DNA from: Microcystis viridis FACHB-1342
GTDB taxonomy: Bacteria > Cyanobacteriota > Cyanobacteriia > Cyanobacteriales > Microcystaceae
Direction: 5' to 3'
Length of the DNA: 64,000 bases
NCBI RefSeq assembly: GCF_014698335.1
Contig: NZ_JACJSV010000002.1
Location: 62,001 to 126,000 of the forward strand
The translations under genes and the position numbers were made by a program. Of the stretch, positions 1 through 8,775 are shown piece after piece. Under the pieces are notes generated by a model, which worked only from the letters and a program-made list of their open reading frames with translations, had not been told where the DNA came from and made no database searches. Positions within the stretch are counted from its first letter, which is position 1, and each line of letters begins with the position of its first letter.

Positions 1-32
1 GAAGACAAATCAATAAATACTCTTGCCTTTTC

Positions 33-75
33 TAACTGATAACTGATAACTGATAACTGATCACTGATCACTGAT
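33..75. repeat. Short tandem repeat, TGATAAC/TGATCAC type
   Basis: Tandem 7-bp units of the AACTGAT and CACTGAT type lie just downstream of the minus-strand permease gene. The same unit recurs near 7155, 10940, 33924, 47488 and 53538, always in intergenic DNA. This is typical of the short tandemly repeated repetitive sequences of cyanobacteria. No coding potential. Confidence 0.85.
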
Positions 76-849
76 TTACAATCGGCGTTCAAGGTTTAAC
101 ATTTGTCGATAGGTAAGCCAACCACCTGCTACCATAGCTAGAGCAAAAAGACAGAGAAAGCGAAAATGAGAGCTAATATCTTCTAGATTTTCGCCCTTTG
201 CCCAAACAGCAATTAAAGCTTCATTCATGTGGTAGATCGGGTTATATTTAGCCAGAGATAGAATATTGTCGGGGAATAAAGCAGTCGGAAGAAAAACGCC
301 GCCTAAAATTAATAAAGGAACCCCAAAAGTTCCCACCAAAGCATTAACATCTTCTGTTCTTTTCGCCAGTTGAGTACCGAGGATAAATCCTAAACCCACA
401 TAGGCGGTGATACTAAGGAAAATAATTAATAATTCTAGAGGAATTGAGCCTTTAAAAGTGGCTCCATACTGTTTAGCAATAGAATAAACTAAAACTGTCT
501 GACAGGCAGCAATCACACAATGGGCGAGAAAAATGCCGATAAAATAGGAAACACCGCTTAAAGGCGATAAAAATAACCGTTTAATCGTTTGTTGTTCCCT
601 TTCTGCTACTACCGTCGCCACGGTTCCCCCCAAACAACTAAAGAAAAGTGCCGCCCCGACGAGGGTGGGAGGAGTAGCCAGAGCCATTGCCTCAGCAAGC
701 TCAATTTTGCCTTTTTCTGCCATAATATAGCCATTTAAGAGCAGGACAAGGATCGGGAAAATGCCCCAGAGGATTAAGCTACGCCCGCGCCGGATTAATT
801 CTACTAAAATTCGTTGAGCGATCGCTAAAATTTCCTGCCAATATTTCAT
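76..849 (-). CDS. ABC-2 type transporter permease
   Basis: This is a 257-residue integral membrane protein of the ABC-2 (DrrB-like) permease family, which exports drugs, lipids or polysaccharides with a separate ATPase. About six hydrophobic segments are visible, near residues 22-42, 57-80, 100-124, 137-158, 169-190 and 232-250. The cytoplasmic loop after the second segment has the sequence VVAEREQQTIKRL, typical of the family. The length is normal. No ATP-binding subunit is adjacent on the right; one could lie beyond the left edge. It is the last gene of a minus-strand run that begins at cpcE, but the 63-bp gap to cpcF does not prove co-transcription. The substrate cannot be predicted. Confidence 0.85.
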   Translation of the reverse strand: MKYWQEILAIAQRILVELIRRGRSLILWGIFPILVLLLNGYIMAEKGKIELAEAMALATPPTLVGAALFFSCLGGTVATVVAEREQQTIKRLFLSPLSGVSYFIGIFLAHCVIAACQTVLVYSIAKQYGATFKGSIPLELLIIFLSITAYVGLGFILGTQLAKRTEDVNALVGTFGVPLLILGGVFLPTALFPDNILSLAKYNPIYHMNEALIAVWAKGENLEDISSHFRFLCLFALAMVAGGWLTYRQMLNLERRL

Positions 850-912
850 AGAATGTTAGTGTAATTGTTTCTCCCTGTAGAGAAATGAGTTTTTCTACTT
901 TGTGACTTAGGC

Positions 913-1536
913 TTATTGTAAGTGTTCCAGAGCTTGATCGGCACGCAATCTTACCACTATTTCCGCTTCTGTCTCCCCAATCTGTACTAAAAGTTCCCGA
1001 ATCGCCCTGCGAAATGCCGCCGCCGCAGTTCCTAATCCCTCCAATCCGACGATCGCCGCATATCTAACCACCCACTCTGGATCCCCTTGCAAAAGTTTCT
1101 CCAGTGCCGCAAAAACAGCCTTCTGAGCCTCAGAAACCCGACTTTTCTCCAAATCAGACCAAATTATATTTCCTAAGCCCCTAGCCGCCCCTCGCCGCAC
1201 ACTAAAGGAAAAATCACTCACCGCCGCCTCAAGTAATAAGTCCAATCCTCGCACATCGCCAATTCCTGCTAGGGCGCGGGTTGCCCAAGCTCTCGCCCCA
1301 TAATTATAACCGTCTAGGTTGGCCAGTAAATAGGGAACCGCCGCTTTGCCGATGGCGATTAAACCATCCACGGCTGCGACGGAGGCACCGGGGTTATTAT
1401 ATCTCAGGACATCGGTGAGGGTAGGTATTGCCGCCTCACTTTTGGCGGCAGCTAGGTTTTCCACGGCGGTTAGTAACTGATTAGCTGAGTCTGCTTTTTC
1501 GACGGCAATAATTAAAGTCTCAACGGTAGGAAGCAT
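913..1536 (-). CDS. cpcF: Phycocyanobilin lyase subunit CpcF
   Basis: This 207-residue protein is made of HEAT-like/PBS-lyase repeats, each a pair of short helices rich in Ala and Leu (for example the segments around YGARAWATRALAGIG and FSVRRGAARGLGNI). Length and repeat phrasing match CpcF. CpcF forms a heterodimer with CpcE that attaches phycocyanobilin to the conserved cysteine (Cys-84) of the phycocyanin alpha subunit. Its partner cpcE lies upstream on the same strand, separated by a DUF29 gene and a repeat tract, whereas in many cyanobacteria the two are adjacent in the cpc operon. No phycocyanin structural genes are in the window. A related E/F-type lyase subunit is the alternative. Confidence 0.85.
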   Translation of the reverse strand: MLPTVETLIIAVEKADSANQLLTAVENLAAAKSEAAIPTLTDVLRYNNPGASVAAVDGLIAIGKAAVPYLLANLDGYNYGARAWATRALAGIGDVRGLDLLLEAAVSDFSFSVRRGAARGLGNIIWSDLEKSRVSEAQKAVFAALEKLLQGDPEWVVRYAAIVGLEGLGTAAAAFRRAIRELLVQIGETEAEIVVRLRADQALEHLQ

Positions 1537-1559
1537 TGGTTATCAGTGGAGGGGATGAG

Positions 1560-1623
1560 GAGTTGGGGGTTGGGGTGTGGGGGTGTGGGGAAGTGGGGAA
1601 GTGGGGAAGTGGGGAAGTGGGGA
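1560..1623. repeat. G-rich tandem repeat (GTGGGGAA units)
   Basis: About five units of an 8-bp GTGGGGAA repeat, preceded by GTGTGGG-type runs, fill the gap between cpcF and the DUF29 gene. Similar G-rich tracts occur at 3028-3080, 26356-26394 and 36722-36777. No gene is visible in it. Confidence 0.8.
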
Positions 1624-1716
1624 GAACAAATAAAATAATCTCCTGTCTCCTGACGACCGGCTACTGACCCCTAACTCCCATCTCCTAACCCCACCAAGAA
1701 ACTTTTAAAGATAATT

Positions 1717-2148
1717 TTATCGCCAAACTTTTTTCTGTAAAATCTGACTAATTTCTTGGGAAAAAGGACAATCATCGGGAAAGTTAAAAGATTGATAATC
1801 GTGGTTATCTCGCAAGCTTTTTAAAGCCGTGGCATAGCAATCTAAAAATACTTGATCCCAGTAGGGTTTTAAACTAGGAGAATCTCTCAAAAGTTCCCCT
1901 AGTTCCCGTTGACTGCGCCTAATAGTTTCTTGCCAACCTCGATAATCCTCAACGTAATCAGTATAGCAAAGTTTGAGGCATTGTTCTAAGATGGTGGTTA
2001 ACCGGTTGCGGAGTTCACGTTTTTGACTTCTGCCCAAACTTTCTATCTCCTCGATCAAGTTTTCCCAGTCAACTTGATCAAAGTTTTTTTGTCTTAACAG
2101 AGTGATTGTCTCGTTCAGCCAGCCGACATAATCAGTTTGAATTAGCAT
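1717..2148 (-). CDS. DUF29 family protein
   Basis: A 143-residue, mostly helical, charged protein of the DUF29 family, which is abundant in cyanobacteria and has no established biochemical role. The family hallmarks are the N-terminal DYVGWLNETITLLRQKNFD, the central NLIEEIESLGRSQKREL and the Trp-containing GWQETIRRSQREL. The length is typical. It sits between cpcE and cpcF on the same strand, 55 bp from cpcE and about 180 bp from cpcF, so it probably inserted between the lyase genes. A second, diverged DUF29 member is at 45763-46233. DUF29 proteins are often linked to toxin-antitoxin-like loci, but nothing here proves that. Confidence 0.85.
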   Translation of the reverse strand: MLIQTDYVGWLNETITLLRQKNFDQVDWENLIEEIESLGRSQKRELRNRLTTILEQCLKLCYTDYVEDYRGWQETIRRSQRELGELLRDSPSLKPYWDQVFLDCYATALKSLRDNHDYQSFNFPDDCPFSQEISQILQKKVWR

Positions 2149-2203
2149 AAAAACCTCTGGATTGCATCGGTTTTAATTTAGATACAAAATAACCAATGAT
2201 TAA

Positions 2204-3022
2204 TTACAATAAACTATCCATTAAAGTGAGAATTTCCGAGATATTTTCGCCCCTAGAATTAGTTTTTAGATGGTTTTCTAAAAGTTCCTTGAGAGCAACC
2301 AGTTTCAGACTATTTTCCGCCAAAGTATTAGCGATCGCAGGGGCAGCTGGCAGATAACCCGTAGCACCTAAATCCATTAAAGCAGAACGACGCAGTTGTA
2401 ATTCTTCCCCTTGCAAGGCATTAATCAGAATATCGCCATAGTGGGAGTTAGCTGTGAGTTGATAGAGGGCGCGGGCAGCCGCATAACGGACTTTTTCGAC
2501 GAAATGCTTTAAAAACGGTTCAATGAGGGGAATCGCTGCCGTCGCTTGCAGGGTTCCCAATGCCTCGATAATCGCCTCGTAGGGTTGGACTAAATGGGGT
2601 TTTCCCGCCACTAAAACAGCCACTTCGATGCCACCCTCTAATAGTTTCTTTAAAGGTGCGATCGCGCTTCGATCCTGAAGCATTTCCAATGCCTGGGCAG
2701 CCGATTCGCGCACATAATAATCTTCACAGTCGAGACAGGCAATCAAAGCGGGAACACAACTGAGATCATCTAATTTCCCTAAAGCGCTGGCAGCATTGCG
2801 TCGCAGGGGATAACCGCCATCGGGAGTGCGATCGCTTTCGTCCTCTAAAGCGGCAATTAAGGCCGAAATCGCCTCCGGTTGACGAACACGAAATCTACCC
2901 AACCACCAAGCAGCATAATAACGCGCGCCTAGGTCTTCTCTTTGCTGGATATTAGCGATCGCTTGTTCAACGGTATAGGCCGGATTATCGACGGCAGCAG
3001 AGTAAGAATCGCTCATAGACAA
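2204..3022 (-). CDS. cpcE: Phycocyanobilin lyase subunit CpcE
   Basis: A 272-residue HEAT-repeat protein with the CpcE signature: an N-terminal YTVEQAIANIQQREDLGARYYAAWW-like segment (shown partly: REDLGARYYAAWWLGR), then repeats such as PLRRNAASALGKLDD and YYVRESAAQALEML. CpcE with CpcF ligates phycocyanobilin to the phycocyanin alpha chain, and the length fits the family. It is the first gene of a minus-strand series followed by DUF29 and cpcF. The upstream DNA is a G-rich repeat tract, so the promoter cannot be located with confidence. The assignment to CpcE rather than another E-type lyase subunit rests on length and on the presence of cpcF nearby. Confidence 0.87.
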   Translation of the reverse strand: MSMSDSYSAAVDNPAYTVEQAIANIQQREDLGARYYAAWWLGRFRVRQPEAISALIAALEDESDRTPDGGYPLRRNAASALGKLDDLSCVPALIACLDCEDYYVRESAAQALEMLQDRSAIAPLKKLLEGGIEVAVLVAGKPHLVQPYEAIIEALGTLQATAAIPLIEPFLKHFVEKVRYAAARALYQLTANSHYGDILINALQGEELQLRRSALMDLGATGYLPAAPAIANTLAENSLKLVALKELLENHLKTNSRGENISEILTLMDSLL

Positions 3023-3027
3023 GTGAA

Positions 3028-3080
3028 AATGGGTGTGGGGTGTAGGGTGTGGGGTGTGGGGTGTGGGGTGTGGGGGGATG
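3028..3080. repeat. GTGTGGG tandem repeat
   Basis: Repeated GTGTGGGGTGTAGGG-type heptamers lie between cpcE and pyk, followed by TCTCCTGAC-type short repeats to about 3140. Intergenic, non-coding. Confidence 0.8.
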
Positions 3081-3159
3081 GGGAGAATAAATAAAACCTG
3101 TCTCCTGTCTCGCGTCTCCTGACTCCTGACTCCTGACTCGGAGAATACTGATGACTGAC

Positions 3160-4935
3160 TCAGTTTTTCATAGTTGCCGCACCCTTGCCAATACCAGAAT
3201 AAATTAAACCCCGTTGAGCATCGAGACTAATGATCACCCCTTCGCGGATAATTTTCGTGGCATCTTTAACCCCGACAATCACAGGAATACCCAATTTTAA
3301 ACCGATAGTAGCGGCGTGATTATTCATCGCGGTATCTTCGGTGATAATTCCGCCAGCTTTCCGCATCATATCCACATATTCGGCGCTGGTGGTGGGAACG
3401 ACTAAAATCTCCCCACTACTAAAACTACCCACTTCTCGGGCATTATGGGCTACTCGCGCCCGGCCACTGGCCACACCCTGGCCGATACCCGTACCCTTGC
3501 CCAAAAGGGATTTTACCACTTCCACCTTAATTAAATCCGTGGAACCGGCCACCCCTTGCAGAGTTCCCGCCGTCATCACCACTAAATCACCATCCGCGAG
3601 GAGGTTATTTTCCTGGGCAAGATTCATCGCCACTTGAAAAGTTTGGCTAGTGGAGGGTAAATCGAGCAATAACATCGGTTTTACCCCCCAAACTAGCTGT
3701 AACTGCTGTGCCACTTCCCGATGGGGAGTAACGGCTAAAATCGGGGTTTTGGGGCGAAATCGGGAGACATTACGGGCAGTAGAGCCGGTTTTTGTCAGGG
3801 TAATAATTGCCGCTGCCCCCAATTGTTCGGCAATTTGACTAACTGCCGAGGAAATAGCGTTAGGAATCGATTGTTTATTGTTAGAGCGAGCGGTACTGTT
3901 GATCTGTTCCCGTTCGATCCTTTCGGCAATGCGGGCCATGGTTGCCACCGCTTCGATGGGATAATGACCCACAGCCGTTTCATTGGAAAGCATGACCGCA
4001 TCAGTGCCATCTAAAATCGCATTGGCCACGTCCGAAACCTCGGCACGGGTGGGACGAGGATTACTGGCCATACTGTCAAGCATTTGAGTGGCGGTGATAA
4101 TCGGGATGCCTAGCTGATTAGCGGTGTTAATCAGGCGTTTTTGCAGGATTGGCACGTCTTCGGCTGGTAATTCTACTCCTAAATCCCCCCTAGCCACCAT
4201 AACACCATCACAGAGGGATAAAATTGCCTCCATTTCCTCGATCGCTTCGTGTTTTTCAATTTTAGCGATCACGGGGATAGATTTCCCCGCACTGGCGATT
4301 AATTCTTTAATTTCGAGGATATCTTGGGGATTACGCACAAAACTAAGGGCGATCCAATCCACATCCCACAGCAGTCCGAACATTAAATCCTTTTTGTCCT
4401 TATCGGTTAAAGCTTTCACCGACAGATAGACGTTGGGAAAATTTACCCCTTTATTACTGGATAAGACACCCCCAACCACCACGCGACAGGACAGGTCGCC
4501 TTTCAAACGATCCACTGATTCCACCCGCATTTCGACTTTACCATCATCGAGCAGAATTCTCGAACCTTCTGGGACTTCTTGGGCCAGAGAGGGATAGCTA
4601 ATGGAACTGATTTCCTGATTACATTCCACATCCCTAGAAGTAAGGATAAAGGGTTCCCCCGGTTTCAGGGTAATCGACCCACAGGCAAATTTACCTAAAC
4701 GAATTTTTGGTCCCTGTAGATCCTGAAGGATGCCAATCGGTTGATTGAGTTCAAAGGCTAACTGACGGATCAGGTTAATGCTGTGACGATGGTAATCGTG
4801 ATCGCCATGGGAAAAGTTTAATCTAAATGTCGTCGCCCCCGCCTTGATCATCTGACGTAATGTTTCCTTATTTTGCGAGGCCGGGCCAATCGTGGCCACA
4901 ATTTTAGTGCGACGGGGGAAAGACAGAGAGTGCAT
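3160..4935 (-). CDS. pyk: Pyruvate kinase with C-terminal PEP-utiliser (mobile) domain
   Basis: Pyruvate kinase converts phosphoenolpyruvate and ADP to pyruvate and ATP in the cytosol. I choose the internal ATG at 4935 (591 residues; reads MHSLSFPRRTKIVATIGPAS), because the longer frame to 4992 adds 19 residues with no family match. Visible motifs are KIVATIGPAS, FSHGDH, IAKIEKHEAIEEM (active-site Lys region), MVARGDLGVELP and TATQMLDSM. After the A/B/A and C domains there is a roughly 90-residue extension containing GIITEDTAMNNHAATIG, the PEP-utiliser swivelling domain seen in cyanobacterial and Bacillus type enzymes. This makes it longer than the E. coli enzymes. Confidence 0.95.
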   Translation of the reverse strand: MHSLSFPRRTKIVATIGPASQNKETLRQMIKAGATTFRLNFSHGDHDYHRHSINLIRQLAFELNQPIGILQDLQGPKIRLGKFACGSITLKPGEPFILTSRDVECNQEISSISYPSLAQEVPEGSRILLDDGKVEMRVESVDRLKGDLSCRVVVGGVLSSNKGVNFPNVYLSVKALTDKDKKDLMFGLLWDVDWIALSFVRNPQDILEIKELIASAGKSIPVIAKIEKHEAIEEMEAILSLCDGVMVARGDLGVELPAEDVPILQKRLINTANQLGIPIITATQMLDSMASNPRPTRAEVSDVANAILDGTDAVMLSNETAVGHYPIEAVATMARIAERIEREQINSTARSNNKQSIPNAISSAVSQIAEQLGAAAIITLTKTGSTARNVSRFRPKTPILAVTPHREVAQQLQLVWGVKPMLLLDLPSTSQTFQVAMNLAQENNLLADGDLVVMTAGTLQGVAGSTDLIKVEVVKSLLGKGTGIGQGVASGRARVAHNAREVGSFSSGEILVVPTTSAEYVDMMRKAGGIITEDTAMNNHAATIGLKLGIPVIVGVKDATKIIREGVIISLDAQRGLIYSGIGKGAATMKN

Positions 4936-5033
4936 AGATAAGCAACTAAATAGGCGAAGTAAATATAGCAGCGTTTGGGACGCTCCGATCATCTTCTCAT
5001 AAATGGCTATATCCAGTGAAAAGTTAAAAGTAA

Positions 5034-5069
5034 AAAAACGGTGAGATCTACAAATCCCACCGTTTTAGA
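5034..5069 (-). terminator. Rho-independent-type terminator downstream of the porin gene
   Basis: A 13-bp stem (AAAACGGTGAGAT against ATCCCACCGTTTT, one mismatch) with a short loop lies 23 bp past the porin stop codon. Read on the minus strand it is followed by a run of T. It fits an intrinsic terminator for the highly expressed porin and separates it from pyk. Confidence 0.75.
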
Positions 5070-5091
5070 TTGTTTAATCAATCAACTTAGC

Positions 5092-6783
5092 TTAGAAGCG
5101 GAAAGTTGTCCGGATGACACCGACCAAAATGGAGTTACCTTCGTTGTTAGCGTTGAAGACCGCATAGGCACCGGGGGTAATCAGGATGTTTTTGGTGACT
5201 GGGAACTTATACTGGGCTTCTACCATGTAAGCGGTGCTGCTTTCTTTATCGGAACGGGGTACTTGACCACCACCTAAAGAGAAGGCCGCACCTTCGGCAA
5301 AGAGGTCGAGGACGGAAAGATTCAGGTTCCAAGACCAGATACCAGTGTTATCGTCTCCGATCGCATCATTAACTCCCGTGGCCGAGGCATTAGCATAACC
5401 CCCCCATGCCCCTAGATTTAAGACTCCAGGGATAACCTGGGCGCTCGCTTGAAGACCGAAACGGTCGGCTACTGTAGCAACGTTACCGAAGGGACGCTCA
5501 GTCAGAGGGCTGCTGACGTTACCGAATAAACCAGAACTCATACTAGCCGCAGTTTGATAACTGCGAACATAGACAAAGTTAATATCGGCAAATTTGATGA
5601 AGGAGAAACCAACCTGAGCGCCAGCACTGTAGGAACCGTTAAATAAACCGCTACCAGGGTTAGGATTGCTGGCTCCATTAGTGCCACCACTAGCTAGGTA
5701 GGTTCCTGTGACTTGGAAAACATCCCCGACATTAAATCTGACCGCCGCACCAACACCATCGGGACCGCGGAAGACGATGTTATTGTAGCGTTGACCGCGA
5801 GATAAAGCACCCGTGCCGCTATCGGCGAGGAAGGGGTTAGCAGTGATGAAAACGTCATCAAGGCTTAACTGGTTAGCACCAACCCAAACGGTGATTTTAC
5901 CGAAGGGAGTATCGATGGGAGTGCGGTAGAACAAGTCATCGATGGTTACATCGTTGTCACGACCGTCATCGTATGCCAGACGGGTCATGTTGGTTCTCGT
6001 CGGACCACTTTGGTTAAAAGTGTTGTTAAAGTTACCCGCTTGTAAACGGGTTCTTAACAAATCTTTACCGGTGAAGCTGGTTTCAAAGTTGAGACGAACC
6101 CGGTTATTAAATACTGTTTGGGTCTGATCTTGATTGGTACCTCTAGTCACCGTACCGTCGGTATTTCTAAGGAGAGCCTGACCACCGAAGCTATCGGCGA
6201 CACTGAAGATTACCTCACCTCTGAGTTTGGTGGTGGTAGAAAATTGATTATTTTCCAAGAAAGAAACGCGCTGTTCGAGGTTATCTACTCTCGCCCCTAA
6301 AGCCGCTAGTTCGCTTTCAAATTCTTGAACAAGACGTTTTAATTTATCGATGTCTTCTCTGAGTACACCCACACCATCTTGAATTAAACGTTCCATGACG
6401 TTTAAACAAGCGTTTAAACCGGCGGCAAATTCCCAACGAGTGGTAGCGCGATCACCACGGAAGGTACGGTCAGGATAACCAACGATACAACCGTAACGTT
6501 CCACAAGGCTTCTTAATGCCTCGTAGGCCCAAGCGGTGGGAGATACGTCCCGCAGTTGGTTAACGCTAGTCACCTGGGACATGGAACCTTGATAGACACT
6601 CGTATTAATCTGCTGACTATTTTGGGCACTCTGAATACGATCGAGTTGCTGCTGCGCAGCCGGATCAATTTTCAGTTGAGGTGTCCCCGACATAGTTTGA
6701 GCCACTGCGCTGCCAGCAGCTGCCACGGAAGCACCTAATACTAAAGGAGTTACCTTTGCTATATTCTTGAATAGTTTTGACAT
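5092..6783 (-). CDS. Outer-membrane porin with SLH domain (OprB/SomA type)
   Basis: This 563-residue protein is a major cyanobacterial outer-membrane porin type. It has an N-terminal signal peptide (about residues 1-28, cleaved near AGSAVAQ) and a linker. One SLH domain covers about residues 68-130 (DVSPTAWAYEALRSLVERYG and YPDRTFRGDRATTRWEFAAGL), binding peptidoglycan-linked polymer. A coiled coil follows at about residues 135-180, then an OprB-like beta barrel ending in an aromatic C-terminus (TTFRF), as expected for BAM-dependent insertion. The family mediates diffusion of inorganic ions and small solutes. It stands alone, with a 600-bp upstream region and its own terminator, consistent with strong independent transcription. 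Confidence 0.93.
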   Translation of the reverse strand: MSKLFKNIAKVTPLVLGASVAAAGSAVAQTMSGTPQLKIDPAAQQQLDRIQSAQNSQQINTSVYQGSMSQVTSVNQLRDVSPTAWAYEALRSLVERYGCIVGYPDRTFRGDRATTRWEFAAGLNACLNVMERLIQDGVGVLREDIDKLKRLVQEFESELAALGARVDNLEQRVSFLENNQFSTTTKLRGEVIFSVADSFGGQALLRNTDGTVTRGTNQDQTQTVFNNRVRLNFETSFTGKDLLRTRLQAGNFNNTFNQSGPTRTNMTRLAYDDGRDNDVTIDDLFYRTPIDTPFGKITVWVGANQLSLDDVFITANPFLADSGTGALSRGQRYNNIVFRGPDGVGAAVRFNVGDVFQVTGTYLASGGTNGASNPNPGSGLFNGSYSAGAQVGFSFIKFADINFVYVRSYQTAASMSSGLFGNVSSPLTERPFGNVATVADRFGLQASAQVIPGVLNLGAWGGYANASATGVNDAIGDDNTGIWSWNLNLSVLDLFAEGAAFSLGGGQVPRSDKESSTAYMVEAQYKFPVTKNILITPGAYAVFNANNEGNSILVGVIRTTFRF

Positions 6784-7410
6784 GGGTCAATCCTCACACC
6801 TTATTCTATGGATTGAATGGACTATGAATACAAACAGACTATATGTTCAGCCTGAATTATGATCATATTCTATGCTAATTCCCCCTTGGCTGGGTTAAGT
6901 TAATTTTATGATATGACAGAAAAATTTCTGTCTGAATCTTATTAAGATTAGGACTTAGGTACTTGACAAATTAACCATGATGTGCATCAAGGAAAATCCC
7001 TCCTTTCAGACTTGCGGCGATTAACTTCCCAAAGATAGCGATCGCTGAAAAGTGATCAAGAAATCACGTTAAAATGCCCGAAACCCATCTATCACATTTA
7101 GTCAATCCTGTCAATGGGTAACTTCTAAAGATTTTGTTAAAATCTCAGCCTTTTCAGTTATCAGTGATCAGTTATCAGATGTGAGTTTTCAGTTCACTGA
7201 TTACTGTTTACTGTTTACTGATCACTGATAAAATCTCCGCACTCCCCTAACAATAGTTGTGTGAACGAGGGTGGTTAATATATTGCTGGACTTTGGGGTT
7301 AGAATATAGCTCGATGCCTAGAGTTAAAAACAGCAGGATTGCTTCTGAAAGCTGAGGGCTAGAGATAAAGACTCGATTCTTAAATTTAAGCACCGAGAAG
7401 GGAGATAAAG
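6784..7410. other. Long divergent intergenic region between porin and ycf66
   Basis: This 627-bp gap separates two divergent genes. It is AT-rich next to the porin start and holds one HIP1-containing patch (GCGATCGC near 7039). It also contains an array of TGATCAGTTATCAG/TTTACTG short repeats at about 7155-7230. It must contain the promoters of both genes, but I could not identify a convincing -35/-10 pair or a small RNA. No coding frame of note. Confidence 0.6.
7155..7230. repeat. Short tandem repeat array (CAGTTATCAGTGAT/TTTACTG)
   Basis: Degenerate 7-bp repeats that also form inverted copies (ATCAGTTATCAG and CTGATCACTGAT). It belongs to the same family as the repeats at 33-75 and 47488-47586. 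Confidence 0.8.
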
Positions 7411-8226
7411 ATGGTCAATTTTGGGCTGAATTCGGCCAGTATCTTAGGAATTTTTCTGGCAGTGGCCGGAGCCGGGTTATACTTCCTGCGCTCGGTGCGG
7501 CCGGAACTTTCCCGCGATCATGATATATTTTTTGCCGCCGTTGGGTTATTGTGCGGTTTAATTCTACTTTTTCAAGGGTGGCGACTGGATCCAATTTTGC
7601 AATTCGGACAATTTCTGCTGACTGGGGCAGCGGTGTTTTTTGCCTTCGAGACGGTAAAATTAAGGGGTTTAACCACGGAACAGGCCCGCCGCGGCACGTC
7701 TTTTGTGGATGAACGTCCTGTGAGTCGGGAATATCGGGCCGAATTGGAACCCCTCGACACCTACGAACCGGAGGAACGTTACGAAGATAATCCCCGTTTA
7801 CGCGGTTACGATGATCCCCGCTCTTCCCGCACTTCTAGTTATCAGGACGAGGAACCCCGCAGCACCCGCACCCGTCGGCCGGCCGATACCGGCAGTCGCA
7901 AAACCGCTAATCGTCGTCCCCGCAATAGTTCCCCCACTAGCGATCGAGATGTTTATGATCAGCGCCGTAGCGGTGATGATTGGGAAGAAACCAGTTCCCG
8001 TCCCCGTCGTCGTCCCGCTAGTGAAGAGACGAGCAGTAAACCGCCCCGCACTAGCCAAAAACGTCGTCCTCGCCCAATAATTGAGGATGATCCGCCATTT
8101 AAAGGGGAATACGTCGATTATCAACCGATCGATTCTAGCGATACCGGCGATCGAGAAGATTGGCAGAGACCGGATAATAGTGAACGGGAGTCGAGTAATG
8201 ATCATCCGACTAGGTTTGATTATTAA
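7411..8226 (+). CDS. ycf66: Ycf66 family membrane protein
   Basis: The 271-residue product begins with three hydrophobic helices (about residues 8-26, 38-55 and 62-80), matching the Ycf66 domain found in cyanobacteria and some plastid genomes. The rest (about 95-271) is a low-complexity, Arg/Ser/Asp/Pro-rich and probably disordered cytoplasmic tail, containing for example SRTSSYQDEEPRSTRTRRP. The function of Ycf66 is not established. A GAAGGGAGAT ribosome-binding site precedes the ATG. The gene is followed after 12 bp by two TolB-like lipoprotein genes with a clear AAGGAG site, so the three are likely one operon. Confidence 0.88.
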   Translation: MVNFGLNSASILGIFLAVAGAGLYFLRSVRPELSRDHDIFFAAVGLLCGLILLFQGWRLDPILQFGQFLLTGAAVFFAFETVKLRGLTTEQARRGTSFVDERPVSREYRAELEPLDTYEPEERYEDNPRLRGYDDPRSSRTSSYQDEEPRSTRTRRPADTGSRKTANRRPRNSSPTSDRDVYDQRRSGDDWEETSSRPRRRPASEETSSKPPRTSQKRRPRPIIEDDPPFKGEYVDYQPIDSSDTGDREDWQRPDNSERESSNDHPTRFDY

Positions 8227-8238
8227 GGAGTAGGTCCG

Positions 8239-8775
8239 ATGACCAAAGCTCCCTTTTTCCTGTTTATCTGCTTGTTTTTAGGGGTTATAGGCGGTTGTAA
8301 TCTCAATAACCCCGGTTTATCTACAGGAACCCTCAATAGTCGCTATAATGACGAAAAACCTGCCCTGAGTGGTGATGGTCGTTGGCTGGCTTTGCTGTCT
8401 AATCGTCGCGGTAGTAATCAGATACTGCTGTATGACTTGCAGACAAAACAATACCAGACCCTAGGGGGATTATATACGGGTCAAGAAATTACCGATAGCC
8501 CTAGTTTAAGCCAAACGGGGCGTTATCTGGCTTATGTGGTGATTATTGAGGGTCGTCCCGTCATCGCTTTATATGATCGCATTACCGATCGTTCTGAGTT
8601 ATTGAGTCAAAATTATCGCGGTTGGTTGCGAAATCCCCGTCTTAGTCCCGATGGTCGTTATCTTGTCTTTGAGTCCGCTCGTCGGGGACAATGGGATGTG
8701 GAGGTTCTCGATCGCGGTCCGAATATCGAGTTAGATATTGCCGATGGCAGTCCCGTTGAAAGTCCCAAACCGTGA
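8239..8775 (+). CDS. TolB-like (PD40) lipoprotein, copy 1
   Basis: A 178-residue exported protein with a signal peptide ending in a lipobox (LGVIGGC, Cys about residue 20), so probably a membrane-anchored lipoprotein. The rest consists of WD40-like PD40 beta-propeller blades of the TolB type (LSGDGRWLALLSNRRGSNQILLYD; LSPDGRYLVFESARRGQWDVEV, each shown only in part here). At about three blades it is shorter than true TolB and lacks TolB's N-terminal domain. It has an AAGGAG site 12 bp after ycf66 and overlaps the next gene by 4 bp, indicating translational coupling. It is paralogous to the following gene. The ligand or partner is unknown. Confidence 0.8.
   Translation: MTKAPFFLFICLFLGVIGGCNLNNPGLSTGTLNSRYNDEKPALSGDGRWLALLSNRRGSNQILLYDLQTKQYQTLGGLYTGQEITDSPSLSQTGRYLAYVVIIEGRPVIALYDRITDRSELLSQNYRGWLRNPRLSPDGRYLVFESARRGQWDVEVLDRGPNIELDIADGSPVESPKP

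Noticed and set aside
1-75. Possible CRISPR array from regular TGATAAC units
   Set aside because: Units are 7 bp without spacers; these are short tandem repeats, as at the five other sites.
3341-4429. Several plus-strand frames over pyk
   Set aside because: Antisense shadows of a gene with strong family motifs on the minus strand.
7798-8205. Frames inside ycf66 on both strands (135 and 89 codons)
   Set aside because: Low-complexity shadows of the Arg/Ser-rich tail of Ycf66.
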